Shown here piece after piece: positions 42,747 to 51,483 of a stretch of DNA of 57,362 bases. The stretch is taken from assembly GCA_014237855.1 (NCBI GenBank), contig JABACD010000028.1, forward strand, positions 1 through 57,362, read 5' to 3'. The position numbers and the translations under genes were made by a program. The DNA is from Planctomycetota bacterium (GTDB lineage Bacteria > Planctomycetota > UBA1135 > GCA-002686595). How positions within the stretch are numbered: position 1 is the stretch's first letter; every line of letters begins with the position of its first letter. The notes beneath the pieces are model-generated. The model searched no databases and was not told the DNA's origin. It was given only the letters and a program-made list of their open reading frames with translations.

Positions 42747-44606
42747 ATGACCTCGCTCATCTATTTCTCGCTGCTTGCCTTCTCTGGCTTGGGAGCCCCT
42801 GGCTCTGCTCCTGGCCAGGATCTCGAGTACCGTCGGCTTCCAGGTCTGCTTGCGCGAGAGGAGGCCTCTCGGATCGGGGAGTGGATCATGGATGTCGAGT
42901 TCTCGGCCCTGGAGGGGGAGCAGTCGAGCCTCTCAGCGGTGGCCGGGGAGCGAGGGCTCCTGATCGCCATGCGTGACCCGGAGTGTCCCCTCTCCAAGAA
43001 GTACTCGCCCCGGCTGAGAGCTCTCGAGGAGGAGGCAGCGAGGATGGGGCTGGGCTTGCTCTACGTTGGCATGGACACCCGGCAGGCCGCCCTCGAGGAC
43101 GTTGATCTTCATGGCCTGGGGGGAACCTATGCGGTCGACCCGGCAGGCGAGATCGCCCGCGAGCTGGATGCGCGAACCTCCACCGAGGTCTTCGTCATCG
43201 ATGCAGGCAACACCCTGGTGTATCGCGGAATGATTGACGACCAGTACGGGCTGGGGTATGCGAAGGCGGCGGCCGAGCGTAGCTACCTCCTGGAGGCCCT
43301 GGAAGCTGTGTGTGCCGGAGATGTCATCGAGGCTGCGGGGACCACTGCACAGGGCTGCAAGCTCCAGCTCGAGTCTGTTGAGCGAGCGCCACGCGACGTG
43401 ACGTGGCACAACCGAATCAGCCGCATCGTGCAGAACCGCTGTCAGACCTGCCACCGTCCCGGCGAGGCGGGACCCTTCGCCCTGATGAACTACGGTCAGG
43501 TGAACAAGCGCAGGAGCATGATCGAGTGGGCGCTCGAAGAGCACGTCATGCCCCCGTGGTACGCGGATGAGGCCAGTGGCCCCTGGTCCAACGACACCAG
43601 CCTGACCGGGGCTGAGCACGATGACTTCCTCGCATGGATCGCTGCCGATGCTCCCGAGGGGGAGTCCGCAGATGCACCCCTGGAGCGACAGTGGGTCGAC
43701 GGGTGGAGCATCGGTGAGCCGGATCTCGTGGTGACGCTACCCGAGGCCTATCGCGTTCCGGCGGAGGGGGTGGTCGACTACAAGTACTTCTATGTGAAGG
43801 TCGATACGGCCCAGGACCGCTGGGTAGAGGCGGTAGAGGTTCGTTCCAGCGCACCGCAAGTCGTGCACCATGCACTCGTATTCCTCGAGTCGCCGGAGGT
43901 TCTCGAGGCCATCAAGCGCAACCCTCGTGATCGCAAGGCCAATCGAGCATTTCAGTCCGGGGTCGACTCTTATTTCGCCAGCTCAGTCCCGGGCCAGCAT
44001 GGCCTCAAGTTTCCCGCGGGTGCTGGCAAGTTGCTGCCCGCCGGAGCCTGGCTCAAGTTTCAGCTCCACTACACCCCTGACGGAAGAGAGGTCCTCGAGC
44101 AGACCTCCATCGCCTTGCGCTTCTCGGAGACTCCACTGGTGGAGGTGGAGACTGTCTCGGCGATCAACCGCAGGTTCACCATCCCGCCACACGCCTTCGA
44201 CTACGCTGTCACCAGCGAGTTCCGCTTCCCCGAGGCTGGTACGCTGCTGTCGCTCTTTCCTCATACCCACCTGAGAGGCAACCGCTTCCTCTGCGAACTC
44301 GTCTATCCCGACGGTCGTGAGGAGGCAGTGCTCGAATTGCCCTTCTACGACTTCAACTGGCAGCTGAACTACCTCTGGCAGACGCCCTTGAGCGTGCCCG
44401 CTGGGACGCGTCTGCGGGCCACCGCCTGGTACGACAACACCGCGGACAATCCGGCCAACCCCGATCCTGGTAGGTCGGTACGCTTTGGTGAGCAGACCTG
44501 GGAGGAGATGATGATCTGCTACGTGAACTGGATTCCAACCAGGGCCCGTGTCGTGGAGGCTGGTGCGAGATCAGGCTCGCGGGGCACCGCAGCAGGCAAC
44601 CGCTGA
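42747..44606 (+). CDS. Secreted redoxin / cytochrome-like / copper type II monooxygenase-like fusion
   Basis: From ATG at 42747 the signal-like N-terminus is MTSLIYFSLLAFSGLGAPGS. A thioredoxin-fold domain (about 45-190) holds a single Cys (RDPECPLSKKY) with no second Cys of CxxC. A cytochrome-like region has one CxxCH (NRCQTCHRPGEAGPFALMNY, then MPPWYADE). The C-terminal ~300 residues resemble ascorbate-dependent copper monooxygenases, with the His pair in VHHALVF, HYTPDG and the HxH motif in FPHTHLRG. About 619 residues in total. I know this fusion from other environmental genomes as annotated hypotheticals. The substrate is unknown. Confidence 0.78.
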   Translation: MTSLIYFSLLAFSGLGAPGSAPGQDLEYRRLPGLLAREEASRIGEWIMDVEFSALEGEQSSLSAVAGERGLLIAMRDPECPLSKKYSPRLRALEEEAARMGLGLLYVGMDTRQAALEDVDLHGLGGTYAVDPAGEIARELDARTSTEVFVIDAGNTLVYRGMIDDQYGLGYAKAAAERSYLLEALEAVCAGDVIEAAGTTAQGCKLQLESVERAPRDVTWHNRISRIVQNRCQTCHRPGEAGPFALMNYGQVNKRRSMIEWALEEHVMPPWYADEASGPWSNDTSLTGAEHDDFLAWIAADAPEGESADAPLERQWVDGWSIGEPDLVVTLPEAYRVPAEGVVDYKYFYVKVDTAQDRWVEAVEVRSSAPQVVHHALVFLESPEVLEAIKRNPRDRKANRAFQSGVDSYFASSVPGQHGLKFPAGAGKLLPAGAWLKFQLHYTPDGREVLEQTSIALRFSETPLVEVETVSAINRRFTIPPHAFDYAVTSEFRFPEAGTLLSLFPHTHLRGNRFLCELVYPDGREEAVLELPFYDFNWQLNYLWQTPLSVPAGTRLRATAWYDNTADNPANPDPGRSVRFGEQTWEEMMICYVNWIPTRARVVEAGARSGSRGTAAGNR

Positions 44607-44714
44607 GCCTGGTGGAGTCTCCCGGGCAGACAGTGTTCGATTGAGGCCCAAAGAGTTGGCTTCGACGGGCGAGGCTGGATAGCCTGCCCGCTCACCCGCC
44701 CGGTCCCTGCTGCC

Positions 44715-46031
44715 ATGATGCGAGACTCACGACACTCACTGCTTGCCTGGTTCGGCTATCTCCTGGTTGTAGCCACGATCATTCCTGGCTGCGCAGACAG
44801 CAACCTGAGAGGGCCGTTCTTCGTCACGACGCCGCCGAAGTCATCGGTTGCCGACGCGACCTACGAGTACGATGCTTTTGCCGCAGGCTACGTGAATTCG
44901 GTCTCGTACAACCTGGTCACTGCTCCAGCGGGAATGGTCGTAGGAGAAGATGGGCAGGTCACCTGGTTGCCGACTCTGGCCGATCTGGGGACCTGGTCGA
45001 TTGAGCTCTCGGTCAGTGATGGAGAGACGGCCGTGACGCAGAGCTGGGACCTTGTCATCCACCAGGATCTACTCCTGGGGGTGAACTACTCGCCGATCGG
45101 GCATCTCAGCTCTATCTCGGAAGATGATGATGTCGAGTTCCTGGCGGGCAGCGACGCCTGGGGGAAGCTGATCGGCTTTTACTCGGGCTGGCGAGACTCG
45201 ATGGCGGAGTCCGGCATGATTCCGGCGTTTGCTGAGTTTGCCATGGATGCGCGCAGCGACCTTGGAACGAACCCAGCGGTGGGCTTCTCCTGGTCGGCCA
45301 AGGATGGAACTGCCGATCTCTTGAGCGATGGCGACATGATCAACAACTCATGGTCGAATCAGGAGAGTAGAGACGAGTTCCTGGACATGGTCACCGACTA
45401 TGCATCCACCTACTCCCCGGCTTACCTCTATCTGGGGGACGACATCAATGCCTGGTTCTGGACCGACCAAGCCGGCTGGTCTGATTGGCTGGACGTGCTG
45501 GGGGAGGCTTACGATGCCATCAAGGGGGTCAGTCCCAACACGATCGTGTACACGACCTTTCAGCTCGAGCGTCTGAAGGGACTTGGTAACGCGACTCAGG
45601 GGTGGACGGACCCGCCCCACTGGAACCTGGTGGATGAGGTTGCGGCGACCGGAAAGGTGGACGCAATTGGCTTCAACTCCTACCCATACTTCGAGTACGC
45701 AACGCCGCAGGCGATTCCTGCGGACTATTTCGACGAGATCGCCATGCACTGGTCGGGGCCCGTGATCTTCACCGAGACATCCTGGGCAGGAGCCGCCTCG
45801 GCACCATTTCCTGGGGGACTCACCGAACAAGGCGACTACGTCGATATCTTCTTTGATCTGACCGATGGTCTGACAATCGAATACGCGACCTGGCTGTACC
45901 TCCATGATCTGGATGACCAGGCCCTGTTCCCCGCCTACACGGATGTTGGCTTCCGCAGCAATGATGGCCTCGTGGTTCGACCGGCAGACATGCGGTGGCA
46001 GGACGCTGTCAACCTGAGACAGCGGCCCTGA
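44715..46031 (+). CDS. Lipoprotein with Ig-like domain and glycosidase-like TIM-barrel domain
   Basis: The signal peptide ends in a lipobox (IIPGC). A short beta domain of the putative-Ig kind (about 40-115: YEYDAFAAGYVNSVSYNL, LPTLADLGTWSIELSVSD) precedes a ~310-residue domain that looks like a TIM-barrel glycoside hydrolase, with LLLGVNYSPIGHL, YLYLGDDINAWFW, AIGFNSYPYFEY and IFTETSWAG. The Asp/Glu in the last two strands are candidate catalytic residues (GDDINAW, FTETSW), but I cannot assign a GH family. It may act on polysaccharide at the cell surface. The alternative ATG is one codon downstream. Confidence 0.72.
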   Translation: MMRDSRHSLLAWFGYLLVVATIIPGCADSNLRGPFFVTTPPKSSVADATYEYDAFAAGYVNSVSYNLVTAPAGMVVGEDGQVTWLPTLADLGTWSIELSVSDGETAVTQSWDLVIHQDLLLGVNYSPIGHLSSISEDDDVEFLAGSDAWGKLIGFYSGWRDSMAESGMIPAFAEFAMDARSDLGTNPAVGFSWSAKDGTADLLSDGDMINNSWSNQESRDEFLDMVTDYASTYSPAYLYLGDDINAWFWTDQAGWSDWLDVLGEAYDAIKGVSPNTIVYTTFQLERLKGLGNATQGWTDPPHWNLVDEVAATGKVDAIGFNSYPYFEYATPQAIPADYFDEIAMHWSGPVIFTETSWAGAASAPFPGGLTEQGDYVDIFFDLTDGLTIEYATWLYLHDLDDQALFPAYTDVGFRSNDGLVVRPADMRWQDAVNLRQRP

Positions 46032-46324
46032 TCAACCGTCAGCTGCCTCGCGGGGTGATCCGGCGAAGGCGCAGCCCGGCGACGGGACTCTCTGCCTCAC
46101 CGGGGGCGAGTGGTGCTCTCTTTGCTACCTACTCCGAAATGGGGTGCGCTCCATCGTGGGACTCCAAGGCATCCTGGCTGGCAGCTAGCACGCCATCTTC
46201 GCCTTGCCCTTGATTGGGATAGTTGGTGGTTCGAGAGCTCCTGGAGGTGCAATTGTCAGGGTCGAACTCGACCTCGGCTATCACTCCCCGGCTTGACCGC
46301 CGTTACTCTCTAAGGGTGATTGTC

Positions 46325-46825
46325 GTGGAGACTGAACGCCTGTCGCTGCGCCGGCTCTTGGAGGACGATGCTGTCTTTCTCCAGGAGTTGATGGGGGAGG
46401 AGAGCTACCGGCGGTATCTATTCGGTACGCCCGATCACAGCCTCGAAGAGGTGCGAGTGATGATCCGTGAAGCCTACATCGGCAGCTACGTGATCAATGG
46501 ATTTGGCCTGTACCTGGTTCAGCTGACCGAGAGTGCCGAGCCAGTTGGAATTTGCGGACTGGTCAAGCGGGAGAACCTGACTCACGTCGATCTCGGCTAT
46601 GGCTTCCTTCGCCGATTCTGGTCCCAGGGCTATGCAATCGAGGCTGCTAGGGGAGTTGTCGAACATGCCCGTCGAGACCTCGACCTCAAGCGCATCGTGG
46701 CTGCGACACACCCGGAGAACAGCGCGTCAATTCGACTGTTGCTGAGCCTTGGTATGCGCCTTGAAGGCACAGCAGAGGTCATCCCCGGCACACCGATGGA
46801 TAACCTCTACGGAATGGACCTCTAG
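46325..46825 (+). CDS. GNAT-family N-acetyltransferase (RimJ/RimL-like)
   Basis: This protein starts at GTG 46325 with AAGGG eight bases ahead, giving VETERLSLRRLLEDDAVFLQEL; an ATG-less frame opens at 46223 and a GTG at 46316 is also possible. The GNAT fold shows GYGFLRRFWSQGYAIEAARG as the acetyl-CoA-binding R-x-x-G-x-[GA] region and the ATHPENSASIRLLLSLGMRLEG signature of RimJ/RimL-type enzymes. About 166 residues. The acceptor is unknown; it could be a protein N-terminus or an antibiotic-like amine. Confidence 0.88.
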   Translation: METERLSLRRLLEDDAVFLQELMGEESYRRYLFGTPDHSLEEVRVMIREAYIGSYVINGFGLYLVQLTESAEPVGICGLVKRENLTHVDLGYGFLRRFWSQGYAIEAARGVVEHARRDLDLKRIVAATHPENSASIRLLLSLGMRLEGTAEVIPGTPMDNLYGMDL

Positions 46826-46970
46826 CAGCCCGTGGTAAAAGTCATTCCGATGCGGATCGCCGTCCTCCACTCCGGATCGACGCCTTCGATCCTCGACGAA
46901 TCCACCGATTCGCCTGCGTTCTCAGTCGCCGAGCCAGAGCGGATGCCGACGATCTGGGTCGAAAGCACTT

Positions 46971-47591
46971 TCAGCTGGTGGCTCGAGCTGTGACGGGGGA
47001 GAGCTCGAATTCGATCTGGGGCCGCGTTTGCAGCTCCTTGTCCGCCGGTCGAATCGGCTTGACTGCAGTGAGAACAGCGGTCATCTCAGTGACCACGTTG
47101 CGGAGGGTCATGACGCCGTTGAGGATCTCATCGGGAGAGCAGCCATCAAAGGTGTTGCCGTCCACGTGCAGCAGCAGGTAACCCGTGTCCCAGTCTCCGC
47201 GGTAGCCGTAGTCGGCTCGCCAGTAGAGAGGCTGAGAGAAGTAGCCCCAGGACTGGATGAAGTAGCGCTGGACGTGGGTGGGATCGGTGAAGGCATCATC
47301 GGTTGAGCCGTAGGGCACACGGAAGACGGCCTGGGCACCAGGCTTGGAGATCCGGTGCAGTTCCTGCATGAAGGGCAGGGGGTTCTTGAGATGCTCGATC
47401 AGATGGCTGGCGAGAATCTCGTCGATGCTGTCGTCCTCGAACGGCAGCGGGGTGTTCGCACAGTCGTCCAGGTCGGCCACCACGTCGACACCGGGCCCAG
47501 CAATGTGGTCCAGGTTGATCCAGCCGGACTTGATGTCACGTCCGCAGCCAAGATGAAGTTTGCGTTCCTCGGTCTGATTCTGATGGCTCAT
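46971..47591 (-). CDS. Class I SAM-dependent methyltransferase
   Basis: A 206-residue protein with the SAM-binding motif I LHLGCGRDIKSGWINLD, the acidic loop end DVVADLDD and the ILASHLIEHLKNP strand-loop typical of methyltransferase-11-type enzymes. The C-terminal half contains a distinctive aromatic stretch (RYFIQSWGYFSQPLYWRADYGY). Acceptor unknown. It is divergent from the MBL-like gene, sharing a spacer of about 155 bases. Confidence 0.87.
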   Translation of the reverse strand: MSHQNQTEERKLHLGCGRDIKSGWINLDHIAGPGVDVVADLDDCANTPLPFEDDSIDEILASHLIEHLKNPLPFMQELHRISKPGAQAVFRVPYGSTDDAFTDPTHVQRYFIQSWGYFSQPLYWRADYGYRGDWDTGYLLLHVDGNTFDGCSPDEILNGVMTLRNVVTEMTAVLTAVKPIRPADKELQTRPQIEFELSPVTARATS

Positions 47592-47746
47592 GGAGGGGAA
47601 TTCGACTCGATTCGTGATGAGCCTGAGGTGCTCCCTTCGAGGGACCTGGGGATTCCCCAGTCGTGGGACCGGGCCTCACCCCGATCGGGGAGCTGGCCCC
47701 TGTTCGTGGGTTGTGCAATAGGCTAGAACGCGCCAGCTCATCTTCC

Positions 47747-48400
47747 ATGAACCTGCTACCGGGGCCCAAACTGCCATCGATGAAGAATACCTGCCTTGAC
47801 GGCCTCAGCTACTGGGGCGTCTACCAGCCCGACCGCCGAATCGACTTCAACGGCTTCCACTGGGCGAGCCCTGCCGGCGGAGTCCTGATCGACCCGATGG
47901 AGCTCGACCAGGCCGGGCTGCAGGAGCTGAGTGAGCGCGGAGGGGCACGCTGGATCCTGATCACCAACGCAGAGCACATGCGCGCCGGGCCCGCACTCAA
48001 GGGAGCGCTTGGAGCGACGCTCCTGGCCCCTGCAGAGGAACGCGAGCGTCTCGGCGACCTCGCTGAGGAGGTTGATGGCTGGTTCAGCGCCGAGGGCGGT
48101 CTGCCAGAGGAGCTGTCGAGCTTGATCGAGGTCCACGCGATGCGTGGTGGTAAGTCCCCGATGGAGCCTGCTCTCCATCTCAAGCCGCTCGAGGCCATCT
48201 ACTTTGCGGACCTCGTGCGTTCCCACGAATCCGGGCGCCTGCGGCTGCTCCCCGATCCCAAGATCAGCGATCGCGCAGAGGTGCTGCTGTCCCTGCGGGG
48301 GCTCGAGGATCTGACTCTCCAGGCAATTCTGCTGGGCGATGGGGATGGAATCTACAACGGTGCAGCTGAGGCCTTCTCGACCTTGCTCATGGGGGACTGA
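47747..48400 (+). CDS. Degenerate metallo-beta-lactamase-fold protein
   Basis: The protein resembles MBL-fold proteins in order of strands: FHWASPAGGVLIDPMELDQAGLQEL, then RWILITNAEHMRAG in place of the LTHxHxDHxxG zinc motif. The canonical His ligands are missing, so it is unlikely to bind the usual zinc pair. I recognise similar sequences in environmental bacteria and archaea (TN-x-x-H pattern) as uncharacterised MBL relatives. The start chosen is ATG 47747; ATG 47780 is an alternative, and the frame extends upstream to 47663. About 217 residues. Function unknown. Confidence 0.72.
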   Translation: MNLLPGPKLPSMKNTCLDGLSYWGVYQPDRRIDFNGFHWASPAGGVLIDPMELDQAGLQELSERGGARWILITNAEHMRAGPALKGALGATLLAPAEERERLGDLAEEVDGWFSAEGGLPEELSSLIEVHAMRGGKSPMEPALHLKPLEAIYFADLVRSHESGRLRLLPDPKISDRAEVLLSLRGLEDLTLQAILLGDGDGIYNGAAEAFSTLLMGD

Positions 48401-48505
48401 CCCTGCTCCTCTGGCGCGGATTCAAGCACCACTGCAGGGCCAGGCAAGGTCTCACGGAGGGTTGAACTGCGCGGATCCATTGCGGCGCCTTCAGGTCGCT
48501 CCGCT

Positions 48506-51259
48506 TCAGTTGGAGTTCAGCCGCTGCTCGAGCTCGAGCGCGAGAGCCTGAGCGTCGTCGATGAAGCGCTCCATCTTCCTGATGTACTTCATGTCTGTTG
48601 GGGCGAGCAGGTTCTCGTCATACAGGTCCAGGAGACCGGAGCGAACCTCCTCGAACCGCTCAGATGCCTCCATCGCGAGCTCGAGACGCTCCTGTGGGGC
48701 AATGCTCTCCTTCAGGGCGCTATTCATGCTTGCTCCACCCACCCCGGCGAGGGCGCTGAGCAGGTCGCGTCTTGCTTCGACACTCTCCGGTGACTGAGCT
48801 GCGAGATCCATGTACACCTGAAGGCTCTGCTCTTGTAGCTCAGCACTCTCTTTTCGTCGGTCAAACTGCACGAGCAGCCCCCCGGCGAGTGACATGCTCA
48901 TGGCCAGGTCACGCTTGTAGATCGCGTTCTCTGGGTCGAGCTTGAGCAGGGCACGCTTTCCTTCCAGGCTCTTCATCTGAAGATCGAGAGCCCGCTCGTA
49001 CTGCTTCAGCTTCTCGAGGACCTCGGCCAGGACCTGCTGATGGAGATAGAACCTTCGCCTTGCAACGACATCAGACTGGTCGGCCATCACGATGTCCTCC
49101 ATGATCCCGGTGGCCTTCTCCAGTGGTTCTAGAGCCTCTTCATAGCGCTCTTGTCGCTTGTAGAGCGCTCCCAGGCCGTAGGTGGTCATGACCAGTTGCT
49201 GCTTCAGCTCGAAACTAGCAGCTAATCCGGCAGGCAGGCCCTCGAGAATGGCGTGGGCCTTGAGAGCATGGAACTCGGCCTCGTCGATCTCCTCCTGCCG
49301 CATCAGGGCCTCGGCCAGGGCGCTGTGGGCAGTGGCCAGCTCCATCTGCCCCTGTGAGCTGCCAGGGTGTTTCTCAAGTAGCGCCTCCTGGATGGAGAGT
49401 GCCTCCCGGCTCAGTTGAACAGCTCGCATGAACTCGCCCTGCTCGATCACGACAGAAGCCAGGCGAGATAGACAGACCCCCCTGGCGTGATTCAGGGGGG
49501 CCAGCTTGGAATCATCGGGGCAGAGGGCCAGTGCTTGCTCGTATCCCCTGAGCGCTTCTTCGACTTCGCCGCGCTGTCGTGCGGTATCGCTGATTCGGAC
49601 GACGCCATTCACCTTGAGGGCGCCAAAGCGCGGGTCGTCGGGCCAGGAAGCAACCAGGCGCTCGGCGATCTCGAGAGCCTTGATGTAGCTCTCTTCCGCT
49701 TCTCCGCGCTTGCCCTGGTTTGCGGTGATCAGTCCTCCCTGCAGGTCGCCGATATACATGTAGGCCCTGCAGAGTTCGTGCATCAATTCCGGGTCTCCGT
49801 GCGAGTCCTTCGCCAGGAGGTCGAGGGACCCGATACTCTCCTTCACGATGCGCTCGCGTGTCGCGAGCGATGCATCACCACGATCCAGCTCCTCACTGAC
49901 CTGGAAGATGAAACTAGAGGCCATCTCTCGCAGGTTCGTGGAGCGCCGGTTTGCTTCCTCGGTGGCATTCGCGGCACTCACGTAGTAACTGCTGATCACG
50001 CTGGAGGCCGTGATCATGGTCACCAGCAGTACAGTTCCAATTGCAACGGGTAGGCGGTTGCGAGACAGGAACTTACCGGTGAGGTACCGCAGTGTGCTTG
50101 GCCGGGCGTTGACTGGCCTGCCGTCGAGGTGGAGCTGGACGTCCTCCGCGAGCTGTTCTGCTGAGCTATACCTGCGTTCCGGTTCCTTACGAAGAGCCTT
50201 GAGCACGATGTTGTCGAGGTCTCCAACCAGCCGTGTCCGCAGCTTGTCCGGAGTCAGCCCGCGACATCGCGCAAGCTCCTGAGCCGATGCATTCTTGTCA
50301 CTGCTCGCGAGACTCTTGATTGCCTCGCTTGGGCGCTGGGGGCTCACCTCTGAGAGCAGCCGGAGTGTCTCAGCGCTGGACTTGTTGGCGAGGTCATGGG
50401 GGCGCTGCCCGGAGAGCAGCTGATAGAGCACGACCCCCAGCGAGTAGATGTCGCTCGCGATCGTGACGGTCTCTCCACGGACCTGCTCTGGACTGGCGTA
50501 GGCCGGAGTGCCGAAGAAGGTCGGGCCGACCGTCAGCTCCGCCTGCTCGGTCTGGGGAGCGGTGTCCAGGACCTTTGCCACGCCGAAGTCCAGTAGCTTG
50601 GACTGCCCGGAGTCAGCTATCAGGATGTTGCTTGGCTTGAGGTCTCGGTGAACGACCTGGCGCTGGTGTGCAAAGTGCACAGCACGACAGACCTGTTGAA
50701 AGACCCGAAGCCGAGCCTCAACATCGAGATTCTTCTTATCACAGTCCTCGTCGATTGGTTTGCCGTCGACGTATTCCATGATCAGGAAGGGCTGACCACT
50801 GTCGAGGGCGCCTCCATCGATCAGGCGCGCGATTCCTGGGTGTTCGAGGTTGGCGAGCACCTGTCGCTCCAATCGAAAGCGCTGCAGGATTTCCTCGGAG
50901 TCCATGCCTCGCTTGATCAACTTGATCGCAACGCACTTCTTGTACTCATCGTCGGAGCGTTCAGCTCGATAGACCGACCCCATGCCGCCTGAGGCGATCA
51001 GGGCCTGAATCTCATAGGCGCCAACCCGTGTCCCAGGGGTCAGCGAAGCGGTTCCGAAGAGCTGATTGATCGGGGCCTCCAGCGGAGATGCCGAAGAGGC
51101 GGACTCCGGCGTGTCTTGCTCGAGGAGTCTCTCGAGCTCGTCGGCGAGCTCGGGATCGTCCGCCCTGATGCCGGAGATCCAGGTGGCCCTCTCGCTGGAG
51201 GGTAGGCGCAGGGCCTCGTCGAGGGCCGTGCGAACTTGTTTCCATCTATCTTCGAGCAT
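48506..51259 (-). CDS. Ser/Thr protein kinase with TPR domain
   Basis: From ATG at 51259 the ~917-residue protein has an N-terminal helical region typical of planctomycete kinases (WKQVRTALDEALRLPSSER), a Hanks-type kinase domain (GGMGSVYRAERS, CVAIKLIKRG with the catalytic Lys, VVHRDLKPSNILI, LLDFGVAKV and the GTPAYASPEQVRGE activation segment), a membrane segment (LPVAIGTVLLVTMITASSVI) and a long TPR-rich periplasmic region. A longer frame to 51472 is not kinase-like. All catalytic residues are intact. It is divergent from the repeat-protein gene. It may signal with the ECF sigma factor encoded at 54588; that link is inference. Confidence 0.92.
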   Translation of the reverse strand: MLEDRWKQVRTALDEALRLPSSERATWISGIRADDPELADELERLLEQDTPESASSASPLEAPINQLFGTASLTPGTRVGAYEIQALIASGGMGSVYRAERSDDEYKKCVAIKLIKRGMDSEEILQRFRLERQVLANLEHPGIARLIDGGALDSGQPFLIMEYVDGKPIDEDCDKKNLDVEARLRVFQQVCRAVHFAHQRQVVHRDLKPSNILIADSGQSKLLDFGVAKVLDTAPQTEQAELTVGPTFFGTPAYASPEQVRGETVTIASDIYSLGVVLYQLLSGQRPHDLANKSSAETLRLLSEVSPQRPSEAIKSLASSDKNASAQELARCRGLTPDKLRTRLVGDLDNIVLKALRKEPERRYSSAEQLAEDVQLHLDGRPVNARPSTLRYLTGKFLSRNRLPVAIGTVLLVTMITASSVISSYYVSAANATEEANRRSTNLREMASSFIFQVSEELDRGDASLATRERIVKESIGSLDLLAKDSHGDPELMHELCRAYMYIGDLQGGLITANQGKRGEAEESYIKALEIAERLVASWPDDPRFGALKVNGVVRISDTARQRGEVEEALRGYEQALALCPDDSKLAPLNHARGVCLSRLASVVIEQGEFMRAVQLSREALSIQEALLEKHPGSSQGQMELATAHSALAEALMRQEEIDEAEFHALKAHAILEGLPAGLAASFELKQQLVMTTYGLGALYKRQERYEEALEPLEKATGIMEDIVMADQSDVVARRRFYLHQQVLAEVLEKLKQYERALDLQMKSLEGKRALLKLDPENAIYKRDLAMSMSLAGGLLVQFDRRKESAELQEQSLQVYMDLAAQSPESVEARRDLLSALAGVGGASMNSALKESIAPQERLELAMEASERFEEVRSGLLDLYDENLLAPTDMKYIRKMERFIDDAQALALELEQRLNSN

Positions 51260-51483
51260 GTCAATCAGGAGCGTGGGGGAGCCGCACGCCTCCATCAGCC
51301 TACCGCAAATCACCAGATGAGAGCCGAAGGCAACCATTCGCAGCTTCATGAGATTTTTGAGGATTCCCTGATGGGGTCCAGGGGCCGCTTGCGAGATCCC
51401 GGTAGAGAGGCCAATGAGCCTCGGCCTGTGTCCCCCGGAGGGGCCAGGGACTCCCTCATTCAGTAGCGACACACGGAACTGCC
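51260..51483. promoter_or_regulatory. Divergent spacer kinase / repeat protein
   Basis: The 224 bases between the divergent starts should hold promoters for both genes. I see no palindrome or clear -35/-10 pair. The spacer is the only place where the two could be coregulated. Confidence 0.3.

Noticed and set aside
46850..46993. A 47-codon frame on the + strand starting MRIAVLHSG, between the GNAT and methyltransferase genes
   Set aside because: It overlaps the 3' end of the methyltransferase gene on the other strand, has no ribosome-binding site and no family resemblance after the first residues.
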